Shown here piece after piece: positions 1-11,571 of a stretch of 64,000 bases of DNA. Location of the stretch: contig JABTTQ020001484.1 of NCBI GenBank assembly GCA_016081115.2, forward strand, positions 62,001 to 126,000, read 5' to 3'. The notes below the pieces were generated by a model. That model worked only from the letters and a program-made list of their open reading frames with translations. It was not told where the DNA came from and did not search any database. Source of the stretch: Rehmannia glutinosa (Eukaryota; Streptophyta; Magnoliopsida; Lamiales; Orobanchaceae). The translations under genes and the position numbers were made by a program. How positions within the stretch are numbered: position 1 is the stretch's first letter; the number at the start of each line of letters is the position of its first letter.

Positions 1-265
1 ACCAAAATCAAGACTCGGCTACACACCGAGCACAAAATAAAGACTTGGTTACGCACCAAGCACCAAAATCAAGACTTGGATACGCACCAAGCACTAAAAT
101 CAAGACTTGGTTACGCACCGAGCACAAAATCAAGACTCGGCTATGCACCGAGCACCGAAATAAAGACTTGGTTAAGCACCAAGCATAAAGTGAAGACTTG
201 GCCACGTACCAAGTACAAAATAAGGACTCAGTTATGCGTCGAGCACAATAAAGACTCGGTTCATA
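1..265. repeat. Hairpin-forming minisatellite, about nine ~30-bp units
   Basis: About nine head-to-tail units of 29-32 bp share the pattern AAAAT-CAAGACT-YGG-TACGCACC-RAG-CAC. Each of the first seven units holds a short inverted repeat, CTYGG then a 7-base loop then CCRAG, at 14-30, 44-60, 75-91, 106-122, 136-152, 167-183 and 197-213. The array probably continues left of the window. It lies in the internal 3' region of the Tat-like element, where Retand-type elements are known to carry tandem repeats. The last two units (about 220-265) are degenerate. Confidence 0.85.
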
Positions 266-493
266 AACAAAATTGCAGAAACAAAATAAAAGGACAGGTT
301 TATATCCCTGAGTGCAAGAATCGATTAAGGCGAGCAGACCCCCTCACTCAGAAGTACTGAAAACCGAGCCCCGTACTTGGGAAAATAAGAGGAAAAAGAA
401 GACAGGCAACAATCTTGCAAAAAGGAAAGAGCCGAGCATCCACAAAAAGCTTGAAACACATACACAGGTAAGGAAAATAACAATTCATTTCTA

Positions 494-3250
494 ACTTCAA
501 AAATATTTGCATAAGAGAGGCCGGAGCCCATTACATCTCGAGGCACGAAGCCAAATTACCTATCTAGGGGTACCTATAAAAACATCAAGAACGAGCAGGG
601 GGAGGAATTTCGACGGCACCACTGGAACCAACTTCTTCCACGTCCGGAGGAGGAGAGCCCTGCGCATTAGAAGCCTCAGCAAATTTCGGCCGAAGGGTAT
701 CGAGATCGGCCTCCCGGGAGGGCCAGGTCTTCTTCTTCGAGCAACAAGACGCCCGCCCTTAAGTAAATCAAGAATTTCTTGGAAGCTCGGGTCGCATGGC
801 CACAGTTAACATGAATGCATACTCTCGGAGTTTTTGTAAGCTTTAATGGCCTCTCTACAAACTTCCTCGGTTTGCGGCGGGCGGCCTCTTGACCTCCTGC
901 AGACATCGGCTAGACGCCTCTCCATCTCCTCGGCAAAAGGCAAAGACGTTCGGTTGGCAAATGACCTTAACCCGAGCTCTTCTTGACTTTACGGCCCGAT
1001 CTCGCTCGCCTCGGCCCCGCAGCAGCCTCTCTCTCGAATTAGCCCGAGCCGTGGCCTCGTCCGTTTAGTCTTAAGAGATTCTTGTACCCCTTGAAGGGTA
1101 GCATAAGCTTCCATGAGATCCCCGTGCCGTCTTTCGTGTCGGCATATTTTCTCTCTAGCTCGCGAGTCCCCCAACCGCATGCCATAAGAGCCCAATCATT
1201 CGCCCGGACATGGCCATGGCATATCGAATCTGTTCTTTGGCTTGATCGAGCGGAGATTGCTCGATGCCTTTGTCCAGGCACGAGCCGGGACGATCATTGC
1301 GGCCCGACTCCGCTCTCGTAAGACTCTTGATTGCTCCTCTGTTGGCGTGGCACATCGAAGCGAATTCCACGAACCACCGAGGCGTAGTCCGACCATTCCC
1401 TCGCAATATTCATCTCTTGCTTGGTTTGGAGGAATGAAATGACCTTTCGCCAAGGTCATCCGAGAAAGTTCGTTGGCCTTCCATTCCGGGGTCATTCGGG
1501 ATGTTTGGTGCCGCCGACCAACCCCTTTCACCGTCAGGCTCTCCATCACAATTCCCCCTCTTCTCCTTTGAAGAGGCTGCACGGCTTCCTAAGCACTCCA
1601 TCGATGGGACGTTTACGCCCGGATATCTTCTCTCCGAGCCGCCTCAACATCCGCAGTTGATCGGCGGCCGCCGAGCTCGCCGTCTTTGTATTCCTCACGC
1701 TGCGCGGCGTGCGCGCAAATCCAGGCCACGCCGCATTTAAGCAACCATCGTCAAAAGATCAAAAGAAAAGAAAGATGTTTCAAAGTGAAATATGAAAACG
1801 TAAGTGTTTACCTCGGACAGCCGCGCACTCGGCGGCTCGGAGTCTGTGTTGGCCCTACAGCGCAGACGATCCGCCTCTGGCTGTGGCCGATCGCGAGGGG
1901 ACGGCGTAGCTTGTTCTGTCCTCACCGGCCGCTCCCGGGGAGAAAGGGGTCGTCTTCTTCATTAACGAGAGGAATCGGTGAGGCTCTCTCTCGACCTCCA
2001 CCTCTCGCTCGGCCGTCTCGTCCCGAGCCGCCCCTCGTCCTCGGGGTCGGGCGGCAAAGCAGCCTCAAACCAGTGCGGCTAAGTTGGCCTCGGTTGCCAA
2101 TCTCTCAATCCGCCTATCCATTATGCCCCGAGCCTGGATGTTCTCCAGCCTTCGAATAAAAGCAGGCGACAAAGGCCCCTTTGATGCCCGGTTCTCTGTA
2201 AAGGTGGAAAGAAAGGACAATCATGAAAAGAAAAGCGAAATGAAACAAAAAAGCGGGGAAAGGGAAAAGATAAGACTTATCAGAACAAAAACAAAATTTG
2301 ATGGGGATGAAGAACGGTCTCATTTTCTCCTTCCCCCACACGAGCTTGCCACTCGCCGCTCACCCAGAACCATTTATCCTTCCACTCCTTCAGAGAAGAA
2401 GGTAGACCCTCCACCAAACCGTCCGGATACCCCAGTCGGGTCTGTACGTAATACCATCCGGATGGTCGGCCCCGAGACGATGGAGTCGCCGCCATACAAA
2501 GAGCTCGTTCATCTCCTTAAATTTGGGGCGAGGATATTTTTCGGGTGAAACATCACCAGGAGGCCGATGATCCTTCCCCAAGAAATAGGGTGCACTGGGT
2601 GGATGCATACCCCACTTGCAAAACCACCGCGTAAGGAAGGCGGCGGTGGAAATCTTAAACCGTATAAAAGCGTCGAGCAAATACGGTTGCAACCTCTCGG
2701 TGGGTCCGGGAACTTCCGTGCCGTCCCGGCACCTGTAAGTAGATACCGCTCGAATACGGTACATCCGCCGGAGCTCATCCACCTCCCGAATCATCAACAT
2801 GCTCGGGATATCGTTTATGTCACTCGGCGTCCAACGAGGCTCGACACGAAGACGAGGTCCTCCTCCTTGTCGGCCAAGTCGCCATTACGGTGGCCTATGG
2901 GCCCTAGTGGCCTTTCCTCGAATCCCTGGGACGGCTCATCTACTCGCTCTACATTGTCACGCTCCTCGCCGATGGATTCATATCTTCTTCTTCTTCGGCC
3001 GCACGATTTAGAATCAACACTTGGCGATTCTTCACGGGAATTCTCTTGTACCGGTCGGGTTGATACACGTTCCTTCTCTATAAATCACATCGCGGCGTCG
3101 GTCGAAGATAGTGTGCGTCCGCTCTAAAGACGTTCCACCTCGATAAGAGTCTGGAGAAGATATTCGAATGACGCCGGACTATGAGGCGGCGATGGCCGTC
3201 TTTGGTGAGAAAAAAAAGAAGGTTCGGATGGAGGATCTTCAATTTCAACC
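494..3250 (-). pseudogene. Antisense extra ORF (aORF), gypsy-type transposon domain, decayed
   Basis: Conceptual translation of the minus strand, moving between frames, gives a recognisable domain at about 2760-2280. It reads a 'YGLRFPPPPSLR' stretch, then 'HPISWGRIIGLLVMFHPKN', then 'GWYY' and 'GLPSSLKEWKDKWFWVSG'. This order matches the N-terminal domain I know as 'putative gypsy type transposon' (PF04195), found in plant proteins and in antisense ORFs of Tat elements. A pyrimidine-rich stretch ending in TTTACAG (intron end at 2196, minus strand) directly downstream of the domain looks like a splice acceptor, so the gene probably had introns. The region down to about 500 is GC-rich and fragmentary in all frames. 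Frameshifts show it is dead. Its role in the element is unknown. Confidence 0.65.
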
Positions 3251-3438
3251 TCTACACTATAACTACGACTCTACTATCCTCAAAAGAAGACATTTATAGG
3301 TAAAGGGAGAGTATTTGGAAAAATACCTAAGTTTGAAGTCTCGAACTTGGAAAGCCGACCCGAAATTTACGCTCGGTTCTAGTTGCTTTAGCTCAAAGGT
3401 CAATGGTTGCGAAAGTGAGTGATGAAGGGAAACACGAG

Positions 3439-3450
3439 TATTTATAGATA
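3439..3450 (-). promoter_or_regulatory. TATA box for the antisense ORF
   Basis: On the minus strand this reads TATCTATAAATA, a good plant TATA box. It sits about 200 bp upstream of the first decayed coding stretch of the aORF and about 330 bp from the LTR. It suggests that the antisense ORF had its own promoter facing away from the LTR. The assignment is by sequence only. Confidence 0.5.
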
Positions 3451-3769
3451 GGGCTCCTCGAAAGACGCGACAATTATTCGAAAAAGACGCGCTTTAAAAA
3501 ACCCAAAACCGTCAAACATGTCAAAAATGTCGCGTCCCCACGCTCACGACAGAATCGCGTGGTTTTTCGATTCTGCGCAAGATTGGTCCAACCACGAGAT
3601 GCCACGTATCCGTCATTATTATGGCAACCCGATTAATGCGCCGTTTCAAGCATTAATTGCTACGCGACAGTACCAGGAAAAAACCTTTGAAAAATCCGTT
3701 TTTCCCATTAATTGTTCATCATTAGCATTAAAGTTTAACTCGAGCGTCAAAGAATTTTCTCTCAAGTCA

Positions 3770-3783
3770 AACTTGGGGGCCTT
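3770..3783 (+). other. Polypurine tract of the Tat-like element
   Basis: AACTTGGGGGCCTT lies immediately before the LTR start TGATGAC. A G-rich tract abutting the 3' LTR is the expected plus-strand primer. It is interrupted by pyrimidines, so the call rests mainly on position. Confidence 0.55.
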
Positions 3784-4411
3784 TGATGACACCCGAAGCC
3801 GAGGAAGACATTAATCCATGTCATCATAAAGAAAAACACATTTCGAGTAGGCGACCCGAGTGACGTCAACAATAACGCACGATGACACGTCCACGAATTA
3901 GGCTCGGCCAGCTCGAGCCCAATCGCTATCGAGCCCAACCACAACACGGCCGCCGAGCCCCGAGCACCCGAGCCAGGATTTCAATACGAAGCACACGCGC
4001 GACAACCTCGTAAAAATAATCACACGCCCATGCTTAGTACTTTATCGGTAAAGCGCCACATGTCGAGAATTATGAAGAGAAGTCGACAAGTGGCAAATTT
4101 GATCGACACGCACAACTATAGAGGGACATGTGTCGCTCTTTTTGCTATTTTATTAATTAATGAATAGTTAGTGCAAAGATGACTATTGTAAACCCACTTA
4201 CTCAAAAGGGGTATAAAAAGTCTGAAACAGGGAAAAAGGAAAGGGGAGACAAAACAAAATTATAAGAAAAGACCGACCCCAATATTTCGGCTCGGCCAAA
4301 TACAAAGAAAGGCATAATTAGCCAGAAATAAATATACGTTACGCACGTTTTCATTTCCACGTGTTAAATCTTTTACATATTTCTACTTGTTGACCAAAAC
4401 GCACGTCAACA
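3784..4411 (+). repeat. 3' LTR of the Tat-like element (628 bp)
   Basis: The segment starts TGATGAC and ends GTCAACA, a 6-of-7 terminal inverted repeat of the TG...CA type. It contains a TATA box at 4212-4219 followed by an A/G-rich leader. The 5' partner is outside the window, so the boundaries cannot be checked by LTR alignment, and the target duplication (GAAAT would be the right copy) is untested. Confidence 0.65.
4212..4219 (+). promoter_or_regulatory. LTR TATA box
   Basis: TATAAAAA follows GGGG about 430 bp into the LTR, a normal place for the U3/R boundary. It would drive plus-strand transcription in a 5' copy and read out into flanking DNA from this 3' copy. Confidence 0.5.
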
Positions 4412-5161
4412 GAAATAACTACCAAGCTTAACTAATAAGCTAACAAGATTTCTGTTACATTCAATACCCTGGTATAGCATTGATAATACCATGCCCCTGG
4501 AATAGGTAATATAATTAATATATTGTACCCTTTAATTTACTAAATGAGAGAAAGTAGGCATTGTGAAGTGAGAATTTACCTCACAAAGAAAGAAAATGCC
4601 TTCATAAAATGATATAAAAAGGTTATTAAGACTTAAATTAATAAAAACCAGCAAGCGAGTCGTACAGAGTAGAACAGAGAATAAAGTGAAGAAAGGATGT
4701 GAAGAGGAAGAGGTCAATGGGTGCACCCTTGGGCCAGGGTGAGCTGGGTCTTTTGTTACGACCGACCAAGTCCCGCAAACCATGCCCAATAAAAAATGGA
4801 CATGCCATTCTAAATAAGTTTTGGAAATTCAAGGTTTTTTGACATAAACATAAACAGGGTAATAATGTTGTCAAAAGATAAACATACATAATAATTACCA
4901 TGATTCGCTGAAAACAATCCCATTCTCAATTTATTTGTTCAAAGACATTCAAACACATATCAAAAGTACATCAATTAATTTTTCCAAATAAGTAGAATGA
5001 ATTTTGCGACTGGAACTGAATATAAGATGAAAGTGTATGATAACAGTTGAAAAATACCTTTGTTGGAAAATTATAAATGGATGTATTGGAGGTGGAATTC
5101 TAATTATATTTTTTTATTTAATTATGTCATTATTTAATTATTCATCCATAAATATTCATTA
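4412..5161. other. AT-rich intergenic DNA, no gene seen
   Basis: No reading frame with recognisable protein similarity, no clear terminal repeats and no RNA gene were found. The small minus-strand frames at 4532-4901 have no family signature. Confidence 0.6.
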
Positions 5162-5959
5162 CTAGAACAACACCCGTATGTTACACGGGATTTATCAAAA
5201 GGTAAAATTTGGTGATTCGAATTTGTCTATAATAATTATAGGATCCAAAACCAAAAAAAATTCAAAAATTAAAAGAGTATCATACAAATCGTTAATTTTT
5301 TTGTGTGCTTCGGCTTTTAAAAAGTTACTTAGTTAATTGTTCTAATTATATTAATCAAAGTTATCCAATAAAATTATCTTCTATTTTTTAATTCCGATAA
5401 AATTTAAATAGGTGAACAAATACTATTTGTTTGTGTGTAGCTACATAAAAACACTTCAATTAAATTCACATATTATTTGATACAAACAAATTTATTATTA
5501 ATAAACTTGAGCTATTTTTTTTATTTTGGCTTGTCAAAATGGCTTGAATTTGTAGTTCTTAATTACATTGTTATTCTGTCATTTTCACATTAATTTTCCA
5601 TAAATTAATTGTATAATGATTGATATTTAATTTTTAGCGTTTAAAGAATCACTTAATAAATGTGAAACCACCATATATAATTGGGAGAATGAGGAGTTGC
5701 CACATGTATTGAAATAAGATAGAAGATAACCAAATTTAAAAGATAACAAGTTTGGAAGATAGTGTAGATAGAATCATTGATTTTTGGATTATTTGTTATC
5801 ATTTAAATTTGTTATCTTTTAAAAATATTGTAGATAGGGTTACCACATGGATAAATATAAAGTCGTTATGTAGAATTGGGAGAATAAGAAATTGACATTT
5901 GTCCAAGATTAATATGGTGATGGCATTTGTTAACTTTATTTTCTCTTTAAGTATATAGG
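5162..5959 (-). mobile_element. Short non-autonomous Helitron-like element
   Basis: Read on the minus strand, the 3' end (5162-5165) is CTAG followed by T. It is preceded by a 5-bp-stem hairpin CCCGT...ACGGG (5173-5189), the typical Helitron terminus. The 5' end near 5959 resembles plant Helitron starts (TATATAC then an AAAGAGAAAATAAAG-like run), but the first bases are CC rather than TC. Helitrons make no target duplication, so the A|T insertion site is the only other check. No RepHel gene is present. The far end is the weaker boundary. Confidence 0.4.
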
Positions 5960-6023
5960 GTTAATTTGGTCTGAATATTAATTATTGACCTATGAAGCCC
6001 AAACTATTATGGGTTAGTCCTTG

Positions 6024-6655
6024 TCAGACGGTCTAACGGATCCAAATATCCGACCCGTCAACCCACCAACAGCCCGCACAACTACTAACACCACATCCGT
6101 TGGCCGCTGCTAATACATTTTAGGAGGACTACTAATACTTTTCAGAGGGAACACTAATATTTTTAGGGGTGCTACCAAATATTTTTCAGGATGACTACTC
6201 ATACTTTTTGATGGAAGAACTAATACTTTTATGGGGAACTACTAATACTTTTTATGAGAAAAACTATTACTTTTCAGGTGGAATACTAAAATACATTTAA
6301 TCGAAAAATATAATACTTATAAATAAGATTACTAATACGTTTTAGTAGGAATACTAATACTCATGACGAAAAAAATAAATATTTTTCATAAGGATTACCG
6401 AAAAAACTGTTCAAGTGGATCACTAATACATTTCAGCGTTACTACTAATATTTTTTAGAGAAAAAACTAATACTTTTAACAGTACTACGTCACTGCCTAA
6501 TATTACAAAAATGCCACCGGTCCAGTTATATTGTACCAACCCCAGAATATTACAAAAATGTCACCGCGTTCAAAATTACACAAATGCCACCGCCTATTGT
6601 TACCAGGTCGGGTTGGGATCTGTCTTAACGGATTTGAACCCGTTAGACGATCTGA
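6024..6655. repeat. Fold-back element enclosing a CTAATACTTTT minisatellite
   Basis: The outer arms are imperfect inverted repeats: TCAGACGGTCTAACGG at 6024 and its relative TCAGATCGTCTAACGG on the minus strand from 6655, with similarity going on for about 27 bases. Between them, 6098-6490 holds a degenerate array of roughly 25-30-bp units built on CTACTAATACTTTTCAGGGG. No protein is encoded. It is probably a MITE-like fold-back element; no clear target duplication was found. Confidence 0.45.
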
Positions 6656-6733
6656 TAGAAGTTTTTGTCAATTATTATTGAGCAGCCCATGAGATTCAGT
6701 CCACTATTTACGGCCCGCGAGACCTACTACATC

Positions 6734-7008
6734 TAGAGCTGTCAATTTTGGCTCGGCCCGATGGGATGGCCCGACCGGCTCGAAAAGAGGGTCGGGCTGG
6801 GCTACGTTTTCTTGGGCGCAAAATGAGCCGGGCTCTTTTGGCCCTAAAAACCATGTCGGCCCGACTTTTTCTTTGTATTTTTGGTGGTTGGGCCATGCTG
6901 GGCTACAAAAATAGCGTTCCAGTTACTGTTTTGGTCCGGCCCGATTTTTTGCTTTTGCCCGGCGGGCTGGCACCAGGTTGGCCCCACCCGACCCGTTTGA
7001 CACCTCTA
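6734..7008. mobile_element. hAT-like MITE, TAGAGCTGTCAA family, copy 1
   Basis: It starts TAGAGCTGTCAA and ends with the inverted relative TTGACACCTCTA. The interior is made of GGGCTGGGC/GGCCCGA-type words. It is the same family as the copies at 8920-9176 and 13094-13327. The 8 bp on either side match only 5 of 8, so this copy is older or its edges are off by a few bases. Confidence 0.6.
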
Positions 7009-8044
7009 ATTACCGCCCAAGCGACCCACTTTATTACACTAATTCCATGCGGCCAATCATCATGGGTATAAAGGGTCCCCCATATTCATTAAGACCTTTA
7101 TTGAATTCAATAACTTATTTTATCTGACTAGCTCGTATTTTAAAAGCAATTAATCAATTGCAAGCAAAAAATTACATTTTCTGATATGAGTTAGCTGCAC
7201 ACAACCACTCATAATTTAAAAAAGAATTTTACTAAACCTGCTCAAGCTTTTTGCTTAATTTGTATCATATAACTGGAACTTTGTATTTTAGTAGCGCAGT
7301 ATTCTTTCTTCGTGAAGAGCCCTTTTTCAGTTCAGTCTCTACTCTCTACAATAACAGAGGCCGAATTTTAATTAGGAGGAAAAAAAAAACTGGAACTTTC
7401 TATATAACTACAGCTCCAAGTTTTAACCTATATTTTTTTTCTTAATTAAAGAGACAATAAAAATCGGATTTTGGCTCAAGACTTTTGTTTATATTCTTCA
7501 AATTATTGTGTTGACTTGCTTATTTGGATACACCTTTTTGGCTAAATAAAAATAAGGTGTTGCTGAAATGTTGTGCCCATGACCACAGCACATATGGACA
7601 ACTAATGCTGCGGTAGACAGACATATTAGTACTTTTACTTATTTATTTTGCTGAAAATTAATATAAGCACGACTTTAATTTTTATTTATATACCATATGC
7701 ATAAAATAAATATTTTCCTAATTATAGCTTGCTGGCGATGACTACTCTGCAAATGTATGCACGAAAACTAGGAAAACATATTAGCTGGCTTAGATATTAG
7801 GAACAATAAATAAAAATAAAAAACAGTTACTACAATAATTTTTATTATGTAAAACATAGACATATATATTTAATCGTTCCACGTGGGGGTTGCTTCTTCC
7901 AAGACAACATAGAGTTGATAAATCCACAAACTCTTAAACAAAAACAGCTGCCAAATCTATGGACAATCACAAATAATTAAAGGTTTGTGCATATAGAGTA
8001 TGGAGTATTATTTATTTGATGTTTTATTAAAATTAATTGAAACC
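7009..8044. other. AT-rich intergenic DNA, no gene seen
   Basis: Low-complexity AT-rich sequence. I found no coding similarity, no RNA gene and no terminal repeats. The small plus-strand frame at 7251-7445 is treated as chance. Confidence 0.6.
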
Positions 8045-8052
8045 CCTAATTA

Positions 8053-8850
8053 GGGATGACAATGGGTAGGGTACCCACCAATTGAAGGATATCCATATAT
8101 ACGCCAAACCCTATAATATTTATACTACCCGTACCCGTCCCAAACCCGATTAAGAAACTACATCTATTACCCGTACCCATCCCAAATCCATTTCCCGATA
8201 CCCGTGTATTATCCGTACCCGTCTAAAACCCGTTTATTTTATATAAAAACTTATAATTATATGAATATTTATATAACTATTAAATGGACACCCCTACCAA
8301 AAACTAATTATTATATAAGAAAATTCTAATATGTTAAATTCTTAATAAAAATAGCAATTAACCATTTTGATTTTGTAAGTCATTAAAGGCTATCATCATT
8401 CATCAACTAAATCAAAAGCATCACAATACATTCCTTAAAACTGTAGAATCAATACTGGTAGTCTGGTACATCATTTAATTTATAAAACTATACCATCAGA
8501 CAAGTAGTTTTATCAAGCTTGACAAAGATAAAACAGAGTTGATATGATCACAAATTCAAAATAAATGACAACTTTATATCTTCTTTGTACAAAATAAAAA
8601 TTTATGTTGGGCTTCTATGAAGAAACATATAATGTTAGATGAAAAAAATAAATGAAAGTTTCTACGGGGTAAACGGGTTCAAGTAGTGGTGGGAATCCGA
8701 GGGGTAAAACCATACCCTACCCGTATATAAATGAGTAGTAATTTTTCATCCCATACCCGTCCCAAATTCAAAAAACACTACCCATACCCTTCCCATTAGG
8801 GTATGGGCGAGTGGGTACCCACATCTACACGTCTCGCTGCCATTCCTACC
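8053..8850. mobile_element. Non-autonomous hAT-like element, 798 bp
   Basis: The segment is bounded by the exact 8-bp direct repeat CCTAATTA at 8045-8052 and 8851-8858, the duplication length of hAT transposons. The ends (GGGATGACAATGGG and, inverted, GGTAGGAATGGCAG) are only loosely similar. Both end regions carry many ACCCGTACCC-type words. No transposase is encoded. The flanking match can be extended by a few bases, so the precise edge is uncertain. Confidence 0.6.
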
Positions 8851-8919
8851 CCTAATTAGATTTTGCAACAACAATAATTGAAAAAATTAATCATTTTTTC
8901 TATTTTTGTTTGTCCTTGG

Positions 8920-9176
8920 TAGAGCTGTCAAAAATGGCCCGACCCGGGAATAGGGCTGGATTGGGCTACACTTTTGAAGGTCCAAAAAGATCCGGGCCTA
9001 TTTGGCCCGAAACACCGGACCGGTCCGATCGACCCGAAGCAATTTTCGTATATTTTTAAAACATGGGCTGGGCTGGACTTCCCAAAATAGCGGCCCGAAA
9101 AATTCCGGCCCGACCCAATTTTCCCCTTGGCCCGATGGGCTGGCACCGGCTTGGCCCGATCACTTTGACAGCTCTA
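8920..9176. mobile_element. hAT-like MITE, TAGAGCTGTCAA family, copy 2
   Basis: Perfect 13-bp terminal inverted repeats TAGAGCTGTCAAA enclose 257 bp rich in GGCCCGA words. The flanks GTCCTTGG (8912-8919) and GTTCTTGG (9177-9184) form a 7-of-8 target duplication, which supports the hAT superfamily. This is the best-preserved copy of the three. Confidence 0.8.
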
Positions 9177-9349
9177 GTTCTTGGTTTCAAATAGAACCGC
9201 TATTTAGATCCGTATATCAAATTCACTGAATTTATTGCTCTTCAATAATAATTAATATTTTCAAGCCACGGTTAACAATGGAAAAAATAAAATGATTTTT
9301 GAAGTTCCATGACTTCAGCTTAAATTTTAGATGACAAATATATTTATTA

Positions 9350-9622
9350 CTCCCTCCGTCCCGATAAGATAGACAAATAAAGTTGTTCACACAAATTAAG
9401 AAACATAATAAAAATAATTAGGATCATAATCTTTTTCTATATTCTTCGTACTTTGCCCTTGCATTCAATAAAAGTATATCATTGTTAGTATCAAACAAAG
9501 TGAATTAAATAGGGGTAATTTAGTCTATTATTGTATAATTAATACTTTCAATAAGGAAACAAACCTATAAATTGAGATGACCGAAAAAGAAAAGGTAGTT
9601 TATCCTATTGGGACGGAGGGAG
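9350..9622. mobile_element. Stowaway MITE (Tc1/mariner type)
   Basis: It has terminal inverted repeats CTCCCTCCGTCCC...GGGACGGAGGGAG and a TA dinucleotide on each side (9348-9349 and 9623-9624). These ends are the well-known plant Stowaway signature. It is 273 bp long with no coding capacity. Confidence 0.92.
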
Positions 9623-9749
9623 TAATTTTTCAAATTTTATTTAAACATTTACTTGAAATTGTTACCAGTTGAGGGACAACTGTTTTCCTTTATCTAATTG
9701 GATCTCGAATCACTAAAGAAATATCCCTTCTTATTAAGTGAAATCAAGG

Positions 9750-10809
9750 TAGGGGTGACTACGGTTCCGGAATCGCCGGTTCCAGTTCCAAAACCGCAGT
9801 TTCCGGTTCGTTATTTTGGGGGAACCGGAATCGGAACTGTTTCCTCACGGTTCCGGTTCCAAAATCAGAACTTACGGTTCTGGTCCAGTTCCGAACCAAG
9901 TGCCTCCACGGTTCCGAACTCGGTTCCTCCACGGTTCCGATTCCGGTTAAAATTGAAACCGTTTGTTTATCTTTTGATAATTTTTTAATTTTTTAATGGG
10001 ACGGTATTAGAAGGAATTGAGAAATGGAGATTCCGAATTTAGTCATATATAAAACACATAAAATAGGGGGAAGGAAAAATCAATGTAAAAATCACATAAC
10101 TAGAATACTTTCAATCTTTTTTATTTTTTAGTGCAATCCTCAAATAAATGCTAAAACCATAATATATCATACAATCTTAAATTCTAAAACCATAATAAAG
10201 AATACAACCCCAATTCTAAAAATAACAGATAATATAATTTACTAATTATTTAATTAATTTTAATTTTAATTAGAATTCTTGGTTAGAAGATGAGTTTAGT
10301 TATGATATTTACTAAGTCAAATATCATCAAACTAAAATGTTTACCACAGATCATATATGATTTTTTAATTTAATTTATTGAGCATATTTAAATAAATAAA
10401 TTAAAATAATGTAAAACTAGTGAAATAGTGAATTCAATTGATATTCAATTATTCATTGATAATTGATAAGGTATGCTAAACTTTTAATTTGATATTTTTT
10501 AGTTATATGATTTATATAGTATATGAGTTCAAAAAAAAAATGTAATTTATTCAATATCAATATATAAATAAGCAAATAATATATATATATATATATATAA
10601 TATTTTAAAATTGGTGCTAGTTTTGGTTCTTTGGTTCGATACGGTTCGGTACAAATATTTGAAAATTTTCCAAAACCGTAGCATAAAAAAATTGGGGATG
10701 GTACGGTTTGGGGAAAGCCAAATGGTCAACGAATATTTTCGGTTCTGAGATTTTTTGGTCCGAATATCGATTCGATTTTGGTAATCTAAAAGTCCCGTGC
10801 ACAGCCCTA
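9750..10809. mobile_element. Non-autonomous hAT-like element rich in GGTTCCGG/GGTTCGG words
   Basis: The ends TAGGGGTGACTACGG and (inverted) TAGGGCTGTGCACGG match 11 of 15. They also resemble the ends of the better-supported element at 41814-42570. Both end regions are built from short GGTTC-type words, and the middle is AT-rich. The 8-bp flanks (AATCAAGG and TATACAAT) do not match, so the insertion is old, recombined or misbounded. Confidence 0.45.
10579..10600. repeat. (AT)n microsatellite
   Basis: A run of alternating A and T inside the AT-rich middle of the 9750-10809 element. Confidence 0.9.
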
Positions 10810-11054
10810 TATACAATATAAAAACCCAGTTACATTGGTGCGGATTCAATTGCGATCTTGGATGGGTTAATTGCAATATCAATACCATAAGTATATGGGA
10901 CATTGAAATTGATCTTATAAAATTTATGTTTTTGAAAAGAAAAAAAAAAAAGAATTGTAACCCCTTTTCCTGCTGGAAATCGAATATTTTAACAAAAAAT
11001 GTCATGTGACTGACACTTGAAATTCAATTTTTCGGCTGGAAGAAAAAATAAGTT

Positions 11055-11466
11055 TGCGATTGGATGTGGAAGGATTTTCATTTTTATTCCGCTGGAGAAT
11101 TTTTTTAACAAAACATACAATTGTTTATGAAAATTTTCAGAAAATATATTATTTTCTCACTTTCATTTTTTCTCATTTTTTCTATTTCCAATCACATCTA
11201 CACAATTTTTTTTTATTTACAAAACACTGATCATTATTACACATTTTACCACAAATTTCACTATTCACTTACTCACACATTTCTATCTACCAATCATATT
11301 CAATAATTATTTTACTGTTTTTAAATCTAATCAACTTTCATCATTACTTTTTCATCTCACATCCTATCATACTCTCAAAAATCATCTTTTTTTTCTTCCA
11401 ATTTTTCTTTTTACCACTATTCTCTAGGAAAAGGAAAATTTTAAAATAAAAGCATATCCAGTCGCA
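11055..11466. mobile_element. Fold-back/MITE-like repeat
   Basis: TGCGATTGGATGTG at 11055-11068 has an inverted partner TGCGACTGGATATG on the minus strand at 11466-11453, matching 12 of 14. The 400 bp between are AT-rich without coding capacity. No target duplication was identified, so the superfamily is open. Confidence 0.4.
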
Positions 11467-11547
11467 CCCTAAAGGTCTCAATTCTGGAGTTTTTTATGAT
11501 ATATATTTTATTGTTTTAGGGAAAATATAAGTTTTATGTAATGCACT

Positions 11548-11571
11548 ATATATATATATATATATATATAT
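11548..11571. repeat. (TA)n microsatellite
   Basis: Twelve TA units in AT-rich DNA. Confidence 0.9.

Larger units (their letters stand above)
1..4411 (+). mobile_element. 3' part of a Tat/Retand-like Ty3/gypsy retrotransposon
   Basis: Four parts occur in the order known for Tat-lineage elements: a tandem repeat (1-265), a long antisense extra ORF (about 494-3250, minus strand), a polypurine tract (3770-3783) and a 3' LTR (3784-4411). The gag-pol genes would lie left of the window and are not seen. The lineage rests on this architecture and on the type of antisense ORF, because no reverse transcriptase is present to classify. The first 3.8 kb are much richer in GC than the AT-rich DNA that follows. 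A solo LTR next to an unrelated gene is less likely, because the polypurine tract abuts the LTR. Confidence 0.7.

Noticed and set aside
1..265. CRISPR-like array
   Set aside because: The units are contiguous variants of one sequence with no unique spacers, no cas genes, and the context is a plant retrotransposon.
7251..7445. Small plus-strand ORF in AT-rich DNA
   Set aside because: No family signature, biased composition and no conserved context; the same holds for most short frames at 4500-14500.
9750..10809. Target duplication for the GGTTCC-rich element
   Set aside because: AATCAAGG and TATACAAT do not match; only the terminal similarity supports the call.
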